DNA from: DATBFU01 sp035498405
GTDB lineage: Bacteria; Acidobacteriota; Thermoanaerobaculia; UBA5066; Gp7-AA6
Length of the DNA stretch: 6,377 nucleotides
Assembly: GCA_035498405.1 (NCBI GenBank)
Contig: DATKAE010000065.1
Location: 1 to 6,377, forward strand
Direction: 5' to 3'
This document shows, piece after piece, positions 4,078 through 6,377 of this stretch; position 1 is the stretch's first letter, and each line of letters opens with the position of its first letter. The translations under genes and the position numbers were made by a program. The notes under the pieces are model-generated. The model saw nothing but the letters and a program-made list of their open reading frames with translations. It made no database searches and was not told the DNA's origin.

Positions 4078-6273
4078 GTGCTGCCCCGCGACTCGGAAAT
4101 CCTGGAACGCCTGCGTCAAAAAGGTTCGCGGATCCTGTCCTTCCGCGAGCTCGTCAGGGCCTTTCGCGTCCGGGAGGACCACGAGGAGGCGTTGCGCGAG
4201 CGCCTGGAGGCCCTCGAGCGCAGGGGCGAGATCGCCCGGGTGCGGGGGGAGAAGTATTCCGCGATCGAATTTTCCAATATGGTGGCAGGCCGCATCACGG
4301 TCCGCCCGGAGGGCTTCGGCTTCGTTCTGATCGAGGGAGGCGAGGATCTCTTCGTGCCGCGCTCGGCCATGCACGGAGCGATGGACGGCGACACGGTGCT
4401 GGCGAGAGAGGAGCGCTCGCGGGCGCGGGGGCGCGGGGCGGATTCCGGCAAGATCTCCGGCAGCGTCGTCAAGGTGCTCGAGCGCGCGCGCGAGCGCGTG
4501 GTCGGACGGTTCGAGACGGCCGAGGGCAAGAGGGTCGTCCTGCCTTACGACCCGCGAATCGACGCTGTCGTGCGAATCGGGGAGGGCAAGACGCACGGCG
4601 CGCGGGAGGGCGAGATCGTCGAGGCGCGCCTGACGGCCTTCCCCGATGCCCGGCGGATTGCGCACGGGGTCGTCGAGGAGCGGATCGGATTCCTCGGGGA
4701 GCCGGGCGTCGACATCGAAATCGTTCTGCGCTCGCACAACCTGCCGCACCGCTTTCCGAAGCCGGTCGTGGCGGAATCGGAGACGTTTCCCGAGGAGGTC
4801 CGCGAAGAGGATCTTCTCGGTCGTCGTGACTTCCGGGACCGCCGGGTCGTCACGATCGACGGCGAAACGGCCAAGGACTTCGACGACGCCGTCGAAGTGG
4901 AGAAGACCGGCGACGGGTATCGCCTGGGAGTCCACATCGCCGACGTCTCGCACTATGTCGAGGAGGGCACGTCACTCGACGACGAGGCCCGGTCGCGCGG
5001 CACGAGTGTCTACTTCCCGGGCCGCGTCCTCCCCATGCTTCCTGAGCGGCTTTCCAACGGCCTCTGTTCGCTCAACCCCCGCGTGGACCGGCTCGTCCTG
5101 TCGGCGATCCTCGAGCTCGACCGGCACGGCCGCGTTCTCAAGGCGGAGTTCGCCAAGGGGGTGATTCGGAGCGCTCACCGGATGACCTACACGGAGGTCG
5201 CCCGGCTGCTCGAGTCGCCGCCGTCCTCCGCCGACGAACTTCGATACGGAGCCCTCCTGGAAGACTTCCGCGTCATGGCGGAGCTCGCGGCGCATCTGCG
5301 CCGCCGCCGCGAGGCGCGCGGCTCGATCGACTTCGACCTGCCCGACGCCGACGTTGTGCTCGACGACGAGGGTCTGGTCGTGGGGATCGTGCCCGAGTCG
5401 CGCAACGTGGCGCACAAGCTGATCGAGGAGTTCATGCTGGCCGCCAACGAGGCCGTCGCGAAACACCTCCTCTTCGCCAGGCAGCCGGCGGTCTACCGTG
5501 TGCACGACCGGCCGGATCCGGACCGACTCGTGGACCTTCGCGAGGTGCTCCAGAGCTTCGGCTACGAGCTGAAGGGAGACCTCGAGGAGGTTCCGCCCTC
5601 GGCGTTTCAGACGATCTTGAACGCGATTGCCGGTCGGCCCGAGGAGCGTCTTCTGCGGGACCTGCTCCTGCGGGCGCAGCGCAAGGCGCTCTACAGCGAG
5701 GAGTGCCGCGGCCACTATGCGCTCGCCGCGCCGTACTACTGCCACTTCACCTCGCCCATCCGGCGCTACCCGGACCTGATCGTTCACCGGCAGCTGACGC
5801 GGCTGCTGCGGGAGGGACGGCCCGTTCCGGCCGGGGACGTCGAGGACGCGAATCGGCGGCTGGCCGAGGTCGCGAGCCTCTGCTCCCAGCGCGAACGGCG
5901 AGCCGAGCAGGCGGAGCGCGAGAGCCTGCTCTGGAAGAAGATCGTCTTCATGAAGGACAAGGTCGGGCGCGAGTTCGACGCCTTCATCACGGGAGTGGCG
6001 GCCTTCGGCGTCTTCGTGACGCTCAAGGATTTCTTCGTGGAGGGTCTGGTGCCGGTCTCCGCTCTGGGAGAAGATTTCTTCGTGTACGAGGAGAAGCATC
6101 ACCGCTTGCGCGGCCGCTCGGGCGGCAAGGTCTATCGGCTTGGGGATTCCCTGCGCGTCGAGCTCAAGGCGATCGACGAAGTGAGGCGGCGGCTCGATTT
6201 CCGTCTGGCGCATGCGGCGCCGGCGCGGACAGCGGCCGGGTACGGGCGGAGGGCCCGGAGGATTTCGCGATGA
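4078..6273 (+). CDS. rnr: Ribonuclease R (RNB family 3'-5' exoribonuclease)
   Basis: RNase R degrades RNA processively from the 3' end, including structured mRNA, rRNA and tmRNA-tagged messages, in the cytoplasm. The 731-residue product has the full architecture. An N-terminal winged helix covers about 5-65, and two cold-shock/OB domains about 67-133 and 138-215. The catalytic RNB domain is at about 247-575 and the S1 domain at about 629-712, followed by a short basic tail. The active-site aspartates in TIDGETAKDFDDAV are Asp261, 267, 269 and 270, with the same spacing as in the E. coli enzyme. HFTSPIRRYPDL (556-567) is the conserved RNA-binding block. It is shorter than E. coli RNase R (813), mainly at the ends. 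GTG 4078 is preferred to the in-frame TTG 4021 because the latter overlaps the predicted -10 and adds a featureless arginine-rich stretch. No strong ribosome site precedes it. Confidence 0.95.
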   Translation: MLPRDSEILERLRQKGSRILSFRELVRAFRVREDHEEALRERLEALERRGEIARVRGEKYSAIEFSNMVAGRITVRPEGFGFVLIEGGEDLFVPRSAMHGAMDGDTVLAREERSRARGRGADSGKISGSVVKVLERARERVVGRFETAEGKRVVLPYDPRIDAVVRIGEGKTHGAREGEIVEARLTAFPDARRIAHGVVEERIGFLGEPGVDIEIVLRSHNLPHRFPKPVVAESETFPEEVREEDLLGRRDFRDRRVVTIDGETAKDFDDAVEVEKTGDGYRLGVHIADVSHYVEEGTSLDDEARSRGTSVYFPGRVLPMLPERLSNGLCSLNPRVDRLVLSAILELDRHGRVLKAEFAKGVIRSAHRMTYTEVARLLESPPSSADELRYGALLEDFRVMAELAAHLRRRREARGSIDFDLPDADVVLDDEGLVVGIVPESRNVAHKLIEEFMLAANEAVAKHLLFARQPAVYRVHDRPDPDRLVDLREVLQSFGYELKGDLEEVPPSAFQTILNAIAGRPEERLLRDLLLRAQRKALYSEECRGHYALAAPYYCHFTSPIRRYPDLIVHRQLTRLLREGRPVPAGDVEDANRRLAEVASLCSQRERRAEQAERESLLWKKIVFMKDKVGREFDAFITGVAAFGVFVTLKDFFVEGLVPVSALGEDFFVYEEKHHRLRGRSGGKVYRLGDSLRVELKAIDEVRRRLDFRLAHAAPARTAAGYGRRARRISR
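6257..6261 (+). promoter_or_regulatory. Ribosome binding site inside the end of rnr
   Basis: GGAGG lies 8 bases before the ATG at 6270 and within the last codons of rnr. It supports the overlapping downstream start and translational coupling. Confidence 0.65.
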
Positions 6274-6377
6274 GAAGGATGATCGGGCTCTCGACTCTCC
6301 TGGGTCTGGCGCTGCTTCCCCCGGCGGGCTGCCGGGAGAAGGGGCGGCCCGATCCCGAGGTGCAGATGGCCATCTCG
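6270..6377 (+). CDS. Lipoprotein, N-terminal part (runs off the window)
   Basis: The first 36 codons of a gene are visible. The peptide begins MRRMIGLSTLLGLALLPPAG and continues with Cys21. This is a basic start, a hydrophobic core of about 12 residues and a lipobox-like PAGC, so signal peptidase II cleavage and lipidation at Cys21 are expected; the proline at -3 is less usual than leucine. The mature part starts with a charged linker (REKGRPDPEVQ), typical of tethered envelope proteins. The ATG overlaps the rnr stop in an ATGA junction and has its own GGAGG site, so the two genes are in one operon. Too little is present to name a family. A periplasmic foldase, peptidase or binding protein are all possible. 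Confidence 0.8.
   Translation, partial: MRRMIGLSTLLGLALLPPAGCREKGRPDPEVQMAIS

Noticed and set aside
4006..4953. Long minus-strand frame (315 codons) opposite rnr, and a similar one at 4972-6213
   Set aside because: Both are antisense shadows of the strongly conserved RNase R coding sequence and show no family motifs or ribosome sites.

Overview
This is a GC-rich bacterial chromosomal segment of short, alternating transcription units. The phylum cannot be fixed from sequence alone. The PAS-LuxR protein, the abundant GTG starts and the RNase R type would suit Acidobacteriota or another little-cultured soil or sediment lineage, but that is an impression and not a placement.

Layout. Positions 1-197 hold no convincing gene, only a possible 3' gene remnant on the minus strand. 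Positions 197-345 hold a decayed copy of a structured repeat. A PAS-LuxR transcription factor follows on the minus strand (398-1123). Positions 1124-1363 are its upstream region. Positions 1364-1662 hold two further, nearly identical repeat copies that run directly into the 3' end of a tRNA-Leu(CAG) gene (minus, 1668-1754) with its own recognisable promoter. Next come an unrecognised 151-residue protein (minus, 1866-2321) and a divergent small alpha/beta-hydrolase-like protein (plus, 2497-2931). A class I SAM-dependent methyltransferase (minus, 3091-3825) is followed by a 252-base divergent intergenic region with a perfect 10-bp-arm palindrome lying over a good -10 box. The last units are ribonuclease R (rnr, plus, 4078-6273) and the start of a lipoprotein gene that overlaps its stop codon by 4 bases and runs off the window.

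Most interesting region. The area around the tRNA contains composite repeats built from the last 21 bases of the tRNA gene. Those bases, with 5 bases of flank, recur exactly twice more downstream of the tRNA. Each copy is closed by an inverted copy of the tRNA T-arm/acceptor 3' half, giving long hairpins. One copy carries a GC-rich insert with several nested hairpins and another has only a short loop. A third, older copy lies on the far side of the LuxR gene. A read-through tRNA transcript would therefore carry segments antisense to its own 3' half.

How the parts fit. RNase R and the lipoprotein look translationally coupled. The LuxR protein, tRNA and 151-residue protein share a strand but are separated by enough non-coding sequence to be separate units. 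No integrase, transposase, CRISPR array or recognised defence system is visible.
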